Assembly (NCBI GenBank): GCA_935421135.1
Contig: OW285189.1
Span: forward strand, 19,036,298-19,100,297
Source: Bugulina stolonifera
Lineage: Eukaryota; Bryozoa; Gymnolaemata; Cheilostomatida; Bugulidae
Direction of reading: 5' to 3'
DNA length: 64,000 bases
In this document: piece by piece, positions 38,541-50,100 of the stretch
Numbering within the stretch: position 1 is the stretch's first letter
How the letters are laid out: each line of letters starts with the position of its first letter
Position numbers and translations under genes: made by a program
The notes under the pieces: generated by a model
Seen by the model: the letters and a program-made list of their open reading frames with translations, nothing else
Database searches by the model: none
What the model was told of the DNA's origin: nothing

Positions 38541-41500
38541 TAAAATCCATTGGAACTGATTGACTGCAGTTGAGTTAATGATTATCAAGTTGTCACCAGA
38601 AGAGATTTCAAGTTATCACAAACTGAAGGTCTCAACTTTCCTCTAATTGGAGGTCTCGAGACTCGACCGACAAACAGATCACAACTTTCCATTACTTTAA
38701 CTGTAAAAACATGCAAAAGTTTTCAATGTAAAAAAAAAACAAAAGCATGATGCTGATATTCATACATACTGTATACTATATATATTGCACATAAAATAAA
38801 GTTATATATATATATATATATATATAACTGAATCTACTTTGTCTGATTTCATTTATATTTTACTACATTACATAGAACATTAAAATACTCCTTTCCTGGA
38901 CCTGTGGATAGTTAAAATTCAATCAAATTATATGTGATGATAAGATGACACGTCACATGGGTAGACACAATAAGATGGGGAAATATGCAAATGCAAATAA
39001 TTATAATAATATAATCATAAGTTAATATTATTTATTTATTTTAATTTTTTATTACGACATTACATTTCTGATTTCAACAGCAATAATAAATCATAATTAT
39101 TTATGTAGAACATTTTTTATTCATATTTTATGAGAGCTCAGATCGTGGCGCAGGCATTCATATTCAGAAAGCAATCACTAAATGTGCATATTGATATTAT
39201 AATTACAACAACAAATTACTAATTATATTATTATATAGTACAGTCACGTACTATTTTAATTGGTATCTTATCCGTTGACCCTGGAGAAAATACGTAGACT
39301 GTGGGTTGCAGGTCAACGGATTTTCTGAAACATAATAACATTGTTATGATAATAATAAGGCAGCAGTTCACATTGTAGGTTCACAGTCTATAATTTTAAC
39401 TCAGAAAATGGGCGTGGCTCAAATTAGCGCTGCTGATGTCGCTGTAGCTTTGTTTCTCAGTCTAAATTATCAAAGAATTGATGGCTATATGGAAAACAAA
39501 AAGTTCTCATTGGACCATGTAAAAAACGAAATAGCAGTTTCAAGTTGATGCGTTTGTTTTTTCTAGCATTTTCTTTTTTCTCCCATATCTGTATCACATT
39601 GGGTTGAGTTAAGGAGTTATATTTTTTCGTTTTGCGAGTTGACATTTCAGAATTTTGCCAAATTACTATGATTTAGGAGAAAGTGTTGGGTTTGTCTGTG
39701 TTTTTTGCTAGTGTGAAATTGAATTAATTGGCCTCAGGACTGATACGGGAGACCAGACAAATAGTCAGTGAACGAGGTGAATGAATGGAGTATTGTATAA
39801 GTTAATTCAATTTTTTAAACATTAAACCTTCAATCTAAAAATAAAATAACAACCAGTGAGAATCTTGATCAAGTCAAATATTGATATTCCTAATAAATAA
39901 GCCTATTAATATTCGATTGGATGTGATGTTTTGTTAATTAATTTAAATTATAATTTCATTCATTCACCGCAACGTTCACCGACTCCTGCAATGTTGACAC
40001 CGCGCCTGTTTAATCATACTGATACTGACTATGCTTTTAAAGTTATCTTGATTTGTCATTTTAATTAATATTAATCTAAACGACCATTTGTATTGTTGTG
40101 GATTGTTCCTTGAGAGCAATGTTGTCCTGAACCGTCAACCTCGGGCACTTTGCCTAGCATGTGACTGAAGCAGCTACCACCGCGGCCACCTCGCCAACCC
40201 CAGAAAAAGGAAACTTCAATGACTGAATGTATAACAGCGAGCAGCCCACACACACGGCTGTACAATTCCACCACATCCTCCGCACCACAATGAGTTGTAG
40301 GTCCCCCAGGATCCCACTGCTACCACCAATGTAGTGGAATCTTCCTTGACGGCTATGTGGACTAGAAACACCTAGCATGTGACCAAAGTTCCTACATACA
40401 AGTTTATCCTGTAAATGATGCATAGTAATTTGCCGTGGTTCTCTCAACAAAATTACCTGAACGTTGCTCTTTGGTGAGTGCCCAACCTACATTGAACACC
40501 TAGACTACAAAAAATATAGGTCGACGTAGGCTAACAAGCCAAAAGTAGTCGACACTCTGCGCAAAGAGGGTACTTTTACCATCTTTGGTCTGCACGGCTA
40601 GACTACGTGCTCATAGGATGACTTCAACTTTTTGGGCTTTTTTCCCATGTTTAAGCTTCTCTAAATGTTTGCCTCTTCTATTGATACTATAGATATCAAC
40701 ATCATGTATCCTTTTGGGCAATCTGAGGACAATTTTTTCGCCATTCTTGAGAAAACTCCATTGTTTTATCGGTTATTTTTCGTTGTCCGCTCAACCACTT
40801 TCGGCTTGGCCGTTTATTAGGTCAGATTTCGAGCGATCCTATTGGAGCAGAACACCGTGGAAAGCTTTGATGTAACTGAAGCTGCTGCTGCTATCTTTGT
40901 AACACCAGAAAAAGGAAACTTCAACAACAGCATGTAGGCTATAGTGTGATCAGCCTACAGACCTGGATGGACAATCCCACCATAGTATGTAGACCCTGGA
41001 GCTGGGCAATATTAATCAACACTTGTAAAAAATCAACTATATGGGGAAATTTGCTGATATATTTTCTAACACCAATAGATTGTTCATTGATAAAGGGGCC
41101 TACCACTTGTAAGCTCATATAACTTACTTTGTGGCTTAGGGGTAGAATGCCTGGTGCTTTGTGTGGAAAATCTTTTTTCTTGCTAACTTTGCTTGCTATT
41201 TACATGTATTATAACATGTTATTTCTTGGTCGAAAAGCAATTATCATAGTAAACAATCTACATTATTTTTGTGTTGTTATATTGTTCTTATTAATTACCA
41301 TCTGTATATTTGTAGCTAGCTGTTAGCCAATCTAAGCATATTCTACTTTTGCATTTATCCAAATGAGTTAATCAGCTGTTCAGCACAAATTCCGCAAAGA
41401 AACACTAAATTATCAAAAAATCAAGGTTTTAATAAATCATTTTCGGATTTGCATATTTCAATATCACCCATTCAGAGTTCGCTTGCAGTAGATTAGCCGA

Positions 41501-42380
41501 TTGCACGCTGCCTGCTATGCCTCCAACCTGCTGCATACTTGGTTGGGCATTTAATCTGTAACAGAAAATAAACAGAAATCTCAGTGGGCCTCTACAATTA
41601 TAACTATTATAGTTAGGAAAAGATAGTGCGTTCAAGATACTAGTTGCTATAAAGCACTCGTCAGACCAGCACCCGTCACCGAAACTGCATGTTTGCTTGC
41701 TGATCATCATTTCTGTCACTCTATGGTAATAGTAGAGAATAGAATAGTATGCTGATACTCACGGTGCTGTATCAGATCCCTCACTCAATGAGGACATTGA
41801 CTTGGTGAAATCCAGCAGTGGTATTTGTATCAACTAAGTCACAGAATGAAAGGTCATCAGTGAAGCCAGGTTTTTGACAAAGTCTTTAATCTCTTGATGA
41901 TCGATGTAGAAATCATAGACTCACTCTTTTGATGAAGATAACTAACAGACGCTATCAGCAGCTTATGATGAGTTCATGCAAGATCGGAGTAAACCATCAT
42001 TCCACTATAATATAGTACACCAGTAATCAAATGATGCACTCTCCTTGCTTTTGGGTCCAACTGTTTTCTCTGTCCACAACCTATAAAACAAGTAAATTCT
42101 TGATTATCGTGCGAATAGCAACAAATCTGGAAATACCATGCATTCTAATAACTCTATTGATTGAGACTAAAAATGCTGCCAGTTTTATTGATAACTGAAA
42201 TACTAATGACCGAGTGAGATTTTTGTTTTATGTAGGCCTATATTTTTATTTCATGTGTAGAAAGATTACTATTGTTGGCATAAATTTTGATGTGAAAATT
42301 CAACTATAATGTGCATGTTTTGCCATTGTTGAACAGAATGGGTATAATTTAGTATTCATTGTTGTTTAGTTTAAAAGAAA

Positions 42381-45300
42381 ATGGAAGCAAAGGAGTCTGC
42401 AGATGATATGAACATGGTGCCCGGAGAGCTCATGGAAGGCTGTATTGATGTATCTACCGACCAGGATGGTGGTGTTAAAAAGGTGAATTCATGAACTTAG
42501 TGTTCTAGCTCTCTAGCTCATTATAGTAAGATATATGACAACAAGATGGAGAGCATGTCCATAGTCTGTGTGGTTGTCGATATAATAATAATTGATTACC
42601 AATGTTTCTGTTACATGTCCCAGTTGTGATGTGAATGACTAATATAAAATGCTAAGGCTAACGGCAGATTCTGCATCGTGAACCGCTAATTCATAAAACG
42701 CTTAGTCACCCTCTACATGTGAACTACTGTTGTTTGCTTCAGGTGATACTAAAGGAGGGTACCGGAGAGGAGTCTCCCGGTATTGGGGACGAGGTAGTTG
42801 TGCATTACACTGGAACTTTGGCTAACGGCTCCAAGTTTGATAGTAGTAGAGATAGGAATGATAAATTCAAGTTTAAACTTGGCCAAGGTGAGTACTCCAA
42901 TGAGAGTTTGTGGTCACTTTCTGACGTCAAAAAATATGCTGTGGATATCGAAATGAAATTGTAATTTTCTACACAAGGACTTCGCAGTTGCAATACATCA
43001 TATTGAATTTTCCTTCCATGATTTATTACCCTGTAATCTGTATTTAAACTTTTTCACCTTGAAGCGACGTCGAGGCACTAAAATATCACATAACCATTGT
43101 TTTCCGCTCCACTTTTAGGCTTATAGACTATACATGGATGTGTGTGCATGATAGTATTACATACATATGTATAAATGAAACATTGGATTGTTTAGGTCAG
43201 GTGATCAAGGCCTGGGACCAAGGTGTGGCCTCCATGAAGAGAGGTGAGTTGTGTCGTCTCATATGCAGATCTGACTATGGTTATGGTGCAACCGGTTCTC
43301 CCCCCAAGATACCAGGGGGCGCTACTCTAGTCTTTGAAGTTGAACTCTTTGATTGGAAAGGTTAGTTTATGGTGATGTTATATTGTTCCATTGCATCCTA
43401 TCTTATCTTGTCTCCTATTTATACTCTATACTTACCTAAATACATGTATGTAAATACATAATCTGTACCTTTGAGGATATTCTTCAGCTGCATTTGGATC
43501 TCGTAGGAATGTAATACATATTCTACTAGGATGCTGTGAATGTTCTTGGAGTTGCCTGCTCTATTACCATGATGAATATTCACTGCATGTATATAGGCAC
43601 AGTATCTACACTTTACGCTGTATAATATAGATACCTTGACGACGGAAACTGTGAAGTAATTAGGACAAAAGAATATCACAAACGTTTTTGCTGTTTTCTT
43701 AACGATAACTTATACAATGCTTATTGAGCAAGAACAGACAATTCCAAGGTGTGCTCAAGCGACGTTTAAAATATATGATGTCAAGAAGACAACTTGTGGA
43801 TGCAATTTGACTTCTGAGGTTGTAAACACTTTTTACTTGCTCTATCTTATCTCATCTTATGTACAACACGTACCTTCAGGTGAAGATCTATCAGAGGAGT
43901 CTAATGGTGGTATCATTAGAAGTACGAGGGTTGCTGGGTCGGGGTACATCTCCCCTAATGATGGCTCCTTAGTGAAAGGTAGGGTACTCCGCTAATATTG
44001 CACCATTGCATCATGTCTTGTTTTGCTACCTATTTACAGTAATATGCTCATACTCTGTAGTTACCTACATCCAGCACATGTTCACATGTAAGTACATACA
44101 CTGTACCTACACTGTACGTACATGCACTGTACGTACATACACTGTACCTACAAACACTGGACCTACATACACTGTACCTACCTACATACACTACACCAAC
44201 CAACATACTCTGTACATACATGTATCTATGTTCATACAGTGGAGGTTAAAGGAATATACAATGACCAGGTGTTTGATGAGAGAACTGTCTCATTTACTGT
44301 AAGTGATGCCGTGGAACAGAAGCTGCCTGATGGCCTCGATGTGGCTATTAAGAAGTTTAAGAAAGGGGAGACCTCAGTACTCACCCTCTCTCCTCAGTAT
44401 GGGTTAGGTCCTGAGGCTCTGAAGGAGTATGATATACCAGCTAATGCTACCATCAAGTACGAGGTGGGTGGTACAGGGTGGCAGCTATAGAGAACGAGGG
44501 GAATTAATAAATGTATAGACCCTCTATATGCATTTTATTGGTCAAAGCTACTGTATACTTGGTTATCCAGTTGATTTAGCAAGTCTAGATGTTGCTGTAT
44601 ATATCAACATGTATATCTCATTTTACATCATTCTGTATCATATGCCAATGTACAAGCAGTGATAACTTTGTGCCATAGGAAGCACTATGTAATGACTAGA
44701 TATCAGTGATCTTCTATCATTTGCATGTATTTGCCAGTATTCGGCTAGATAGTTATGCTTTGGCCAGGTTATAAGTTCAGTACATGACAGCACCATCCCA
44801 TGGTAACATTTGTACTGTGTCTCATTGTAGAACCTACATCTATCTGTATAATATAACACGCATGACTATAGTGTCATATTATTATTCACATGTGTCATTC
44901 ATATGCACGCATACATGTTTCATCTTTTACTTTGAAGGTAAAACTCGTCGACTTGGACAAGGCAAAGGAAAGCTGGGAAATGGAACCAGATGAGAAAATT
45001 TCACAATCTGAACTTGCAAAATCTAAGGGTACCAACTTCTTCAAGGTTGGTACAGACAGTAGTGGTAGGAGTAGTAGTAGCAGCAGTAGTAGTAGTAATA
45101 CATAGTAGTAGTAGCAGTACATAGTAGTAGTAGTAGCAGTACATAGTAGTAGTAGTAGCAGTACATAATAGTTGTAGTAGTAGCAGCAGCAGTAGTAGTA
45201 GCAGCGACAGTAACAGCAGCAGCAATAGTAGTAATCATTGGCAGTAGCTAGTAACTAGCTTAAACATTGAAGAACTGGAGAGTTGTCTCTTCATAACTTT

Positions 45301-46476
45301 TCACCAAATAGTGTTTTTCTACCCAGTGGTTTGGGGGTTTCAACTGCATGTATGTTAGTACCTCAATGGCATACTAATATGCATTGTAATATAATAAGTT
45401 ATATTATATATAATATCGCTATAATATAATAAGATGATGTATATCCCATACACTCTTCATCCTACAGAGTGGCCAGTATATGAAGGCAATCAAGAAATAT
45501 AAGATAGTGATCAAATGGTTGGATGATGATAATGAATTCACTGATGAACAGAAAGCCTCTCGGACATCTCTGAGGTTAGCGGCGCATCTCAACTGTGCCC
45601 TTTGTTACATCAAGCAGGAACAGTGGCCCGAGGCTAAGGAACAGTGCAATGAGGCTCTTACATTTGATAGTGAGAGTGAGAAGGCTTTATTTAGACGTGG
45701 CCAGGTATGACTTTCATTCATCTCTATGTTCTGCTAGTACACCAACTGTTATGAACCATAACTTTGAGGGCCATAATACATTGCCGTGGCACATGTATTG
45801 CAAAATATACTAAAATACTTGACCAATCCCAGTTTTGAGTGGGCCATTAGTTGATGTTACCCCTCTCCTGTGGGTTTAATATTTGTAGTCTATTTGACCG
45901 GGAGTTGTTCCCACAATGACCTGGTAAAGTATGTATATACAATGTATAAATAGAGTTGAATCACTTGTTCTGTAGGCATATATGGGCACTAAAGACTGGA
46001 AGGAGGCCAGAGCTGATTTTCAGGCTGTTCTAAAAATAGATTCTACAAATAAAGCTGCCAAGAACCAGCTCACTATTGCTGAGCACAAGTTGAAACAGGA
46101 GAAGGAAAGGGAGAAGAAGCTCTATGCTAATATGTTTACTAAGATGGCAGCTAGTGCGGGTGGTGACACTCCTCCCCCTACCGAGTCCAAGGTATGAGCT
46201 AAGCTAATATTCTTCAATGTGTGTTCAGGAGAAACTTTCCGTTCCAAAGCACTTCAAACCAAAAAATGCTCATTCTAGAGTTGTCTTCTCTCCCTATAAT
46301 GGCCAGCTGGCTTGTAATAGTATGCTCGACCTAACTAGTAACAGGATAGTCTAAAGTAGTCATATATTCCTAGCAGCGACACTCATGGAATTCAAACCCT
46401 GGATCTGCAACCCCTAAATAACCAGATTCTATTCCACTTGTAGAATAATGAGGAAGCACCTGACACCCCAGTGTGA
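42381..46476 (+). CDS. FKBP4: FKBP4/FKBP5-type peptidyl-prolyl isomerase co-chaperone
   Basis: Nine exons join in phase: 42381-42482, 42743-42887, 43196-43360, 43880-43978, 44240-44463, 44938-45045, 45468-45704, 45976-46191 and 46444-46476; 442 residues (human FKBP4 459). The first FKBP domain (about 35-138) keeps the pocket residues: Tyr in VHYTG, Phe-Asp in KFDSS, the Arg after it, Val-Ile and Trp in QVIKAWDQG, Tyr in YGYG, Ile in PKIPGG and the final Phe in FEVEL, so it should be active and FK506-binding. A second, degenerate FKBP domain (about 139-247) lacks most of these. The TPR block (about 265-405) includes [42 protein letters not shown] and the [10 protein letters not shown] helix that caps FKBP51/52. 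The role is Hsp90 co-chaperone. The protostome/deuterostome FKBP4-FKBP5 split cannot be resolved here. Confidence 0.95.
45058..45240. repeat. AGT/AGC trinucleotide repeat
   Basis: Interrupted (AGT)n/(AGC)n microsatellite immediately after FKBP exon 6, in the intron. It includes three copies of a longer GTAGTAGCAGTACATA unit. Confidence 0.9.
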
Positions 46477-47131
46477 CCATCTGACGCCCCAGTGTGACCA
46501 TCTGGAGGTCCATGATTGTTAGCTAGAATAGAGCCAATAAACAAGTCGGTGAAATAGTGTTGTAATAGTTCTAGGTCAATGTTGTATGGGTAATATAATA
46601 GCATTCAGTCAAATATTATGTTGTATGTTAGTTGTTAGATATTATAAACATTTGGATCATAGCATTCCAGCTGTAGCATTACATTTATATGATTCACAGC
46701 ATTATTGTATGAAATAAAGTATAAAAATATGATTCAATCTGGTCCATTAAATGAGCATACTCAACCTGACTGAAAGTTGTCATAGGCTGGAGTAATATAC
46801 ATAGTACTAATGTAACATAATGCAATGGTATGTAAATAATAGCTATGGATAATACATGTATATAAGCAAATGCAAACACTTGCATGACTAAGATATTACT
46901 TCTGCTGTGTTGGGTGTCAGTGAGCACCAGTTTCTGAAGATCTTGGCTGACAGCAGATCAACAGTGAAACAGAAACTGCCCTCTAAGTCAAATCTATTAG
47001 GGCTGTACCATAACTACTAACATCAAGCATCTTAATACTTGGTCATGTGAGCATCTCTGATAGTTGGTCATGTGATCATCTCTGATAGTTGGTCATGTGA
47101 TCATCTCTGATAGTTGGTCATGTGATCATCT
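46477..47131. other. Convergent 3' spacer of FKBP and lectin-like receptor genes
   Basis: AATAAA at 46536-46541, 60 bases after the FKBP stop, is a good polyadenylation signal. A 17-bp near duplicate of the last codons (GACGCCCCAGTGTGACCATCT after GACACCCCAGTGTGACCATC; 46465-46503) straddles the stop. No other gene is seen. Confidence 0.5.
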
Positions 47132-47154
47132 CTAATAGTTGGTCATGTGATCGA
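47039..47154. repeat. 25-bp minisatellite at receptor stop codon
   Basis: Five copies of TTGGTCATGTGATCATCTCT plus GATAG, running from the 3' untranslated region into the last codons of the lectin-like receptor gene (sense strand DHMTNY). Confidence 0.9.
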
Positions 47155-50100
47155 CAATGCTGTCCAAATATTCAGTACTAGCTAATTGCTGAGCCTTAGA
47201 CCCTGTACTTGCATTATCCGAGTTAGGTGGGGGTGGGCTATACACCCCCATCTCCACACCACTGTCACAGTTGTCTGGGATAGCTGCAGTGTCCACATTT
47301 AGTTGACGTCTGAGAGTAGCATAGCCAGCAGGTTTAGGAGATGGTGCACTTGGTCAAGGCAAAGTAGAACTAACCTGTCCTTTATCAATCTGTAATATTA
47401 TGGGACATACATGGAAGGACATAGAAGAGGTATTTAAAGCTTAATGTTACCATTTTTAGCTTTTCAATGTGTAACATATGGGATCCAAGTCTAACGAAGT
47501 CATGAGCACTCAACCTACTGATTGTGTTTTTAGGTTGTCCTCTCCTGAAATTTAAAGTTGGGAGAGGACAACTTCAAAACATTATCGATAGCTAATAAGT
47601 TGACAATCATTATTGTTTCAAAGATGCATTGTAGTAAAGTAACTAGTAACATTTGATTATTACAGGGATAAAAGTTAGTTATTACCATAAATAAGCTGGT
47701 AGGTTGGTTACTAGAGTCATACAATCATGTATATATATTATATACATGTATATTATTATAATATACATGTACATGTATATACATGTATATACATATACAT
47801 GTATATACATGTACATGTATATACATGTATATACATATACATGTATATTATTATAATGTACAATTATTATATACATTATATACATGTATTTAGTTCTGCC
47901 AATACCTGGGCATATATAGGATCAGGGGCTCTTCTTCTTTGACGCCGTGGTGGACATTTGCTTGGTTTTGGAGGAGGAGGGGGAGGCTGTAGTGGTTTCA
48001 GGGCCTCTGGTGGAGGCGGTGGGAAGGGTTTATCAGGACTGTTAGCTGTAAGAAAGGATCTTATTGTATTTAGCATTTGTAAAAAGTTGTTAGTGGGATC
48101 TTTGAGTCTGGAGTGCTGTTCACTCAGCTTGGGTTCCAACCCCTCTAATGGTGGGAAGTGAGGGTATGCCAAGGGTTGTCAGTGGGACTGCAAACCATGT
48201 AACGATATCAGCTGAAGCTGGGATTAGTCATTGATAGGTTAGATAATAGATTGAATCTTTAGACAAACCTTTTATTTCCTTAGTAGAAAAACTCTAAAAT
48301 GTAATTCTATCCAGGTTACTCTTGCAGTAATATAATTTGAAACATGTACATAGTAAAATTTGCACAGGTCAATTACAGTGAGTGAAAATTATTCGGAATT
48401 TAATATTTGCATTGTATTTGTGTTTGCAAAGCACTCTTATGGAAAAGTCAGCTTACATGAGCGATAATATGTACTACTAAATCATCTAAACTTTTGGGAC
48501 TTGATGACTAATAAGCAACCAGAAAGGATATTACTGTCCAGTGGATTCTCCTCTCATAAGCAAACTACAGCATTTCATAATAAACATGTACATGTATAGC
48601 AATTTTACCTGATTCTGGTTTTAGTATCGGCTTGGTTTTTGGTGGTACAGGCGGTACCTGTATTGATACACTCGAAGCATTGGATCTCCGGTCCAGTGTG
48701 AAAGTGGCCACATCACTACTAGCTAAGCTGTTTTGTGAATCTCTTGACTAAAACATTCATGCTCTTACATTATTATCAAAGTATACGGACTAGGCCTACA
48801 TGCACAATGTCCTTATCAAGACTTTCTCATTTCACTGGCTATTTATTTTTCAAATTGTATTGCTTTGTAGGATTGCTGTTGGTGCTACCCAAACACATTT
48901 GAATATATTAAATATTACTGTGAGTCAAAAGTGTAATATAAACCTTATTTCAACTCGCATTCATAAAAAGTCTTGTTGTTTTGTACATAGATAAAATTTG
49001 GGATAAAATGGAAGAAGTTATGCATGTACCTTGGCTCTCTGCAAGGTAACAACGTGTGACTCTCGAGGCACTGTAAGAGGTTCGTCTACGTTATGAACAA
49101 TGTCAAGGTCATCTGCATCATTCTTCTTATGTCTCATCTGCGCTGGCAGATCACCGTTTTCGGTGATCACCTTCTCCCATTCCTCAGATGGTTCACTGCT
49201 TCTCTGACGGCCCAGTGTTCCATTTCCCAATGTCTTGTATGACCTTCTTTCTGCTATAGGATCATAGAACTTGGGTCTCCTTTTTCTTTGCTGTCTAGAA
49301 GAAAAAAGTGAGCTGGCTATATTTTTATTATAACAGAGCTCACTCTTTATTAATGACAGGGTTTCTCAGTATTTATCTCAATAGTGTTTTAAGTCGGCAA
49401 TATTCCCATTGCATATACATTATTCAGCCTGTAAGCCATGGATTTGCAAAATATGTTATTGTGTTGCAGAATTTTAGGAAGCAGAAAACGATAGCTATTA
49501 TCGAAACAGGTTACATTGTTAAGCAGCTGCATTTACTTGTCAAGATAATATAGGGCTCAAATTTGAGCAAATTCAACCAGAAGCAGCAAGATCTAAAGTT
49601 GTAGTTATATAATATGAAGTAAGAGAAATCACCAACTCGGTAGTTATTCATTATTAAAATGGAGATTGATCATACAATGTAGGTCTGGCCTCCATATAGT
49701 TATACATTCTGAGATCGGGATTATATACAATTTAAAAACAGTTAATTTCAATAGCCAAAGGAGTTAGTAAGCTAGTAGCAGTAGTTGAGAGGCATCATAC
49801 TCTACCCATATTTAAATGCCACGTCAGACCAGCCCCCTGCACTTCAAAATGAATGGATTTTGTAATAAACAGCAAAGTCTAACTTGAATTAAGCGACATG
49901 GAGACAGCTACTTGTAAATACGGCAGATTCTCCACATTTATTAACTGTAAGGAGTATAAACACAAGTCATGAACTGTTGTTTGATCAGAATAAAAAGCTA
50001 TCCTCTTCTGCTTTGTTGCTGTAAAAGGACACAGACACAACCGAGGAGAAGACAACTTCTTATTATGATCAGTAATTTATGAGTGCTAAAGTTTCATGAT

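Larger units (their letters stand above)
36235..42380. other. Gene-poor 6.1-kb divergent intergenic region
   Basis: Between the starts of ACSS3 (-) and the FKBP gene (+). It holds a 57-bp tandem repeat, a dead LINE fragment, a (TA)n run at about 38812-38826, AT-rich tracts (about 39000-39240 and 39880-39960), and two copies of CCAGAAAAAGGAAACTTCAA (near 40202 and 40903). No intact gene is seen. Confidence 0.5.

Noticed and set aside
47885..48172. Extension of the receptor proline-rich exon upstream to 48172
   Set aside because: No AG acceptor keeps that frame; the acceptor TTTCTTACAG at 48046 joins the previous exon in the right phase instead.
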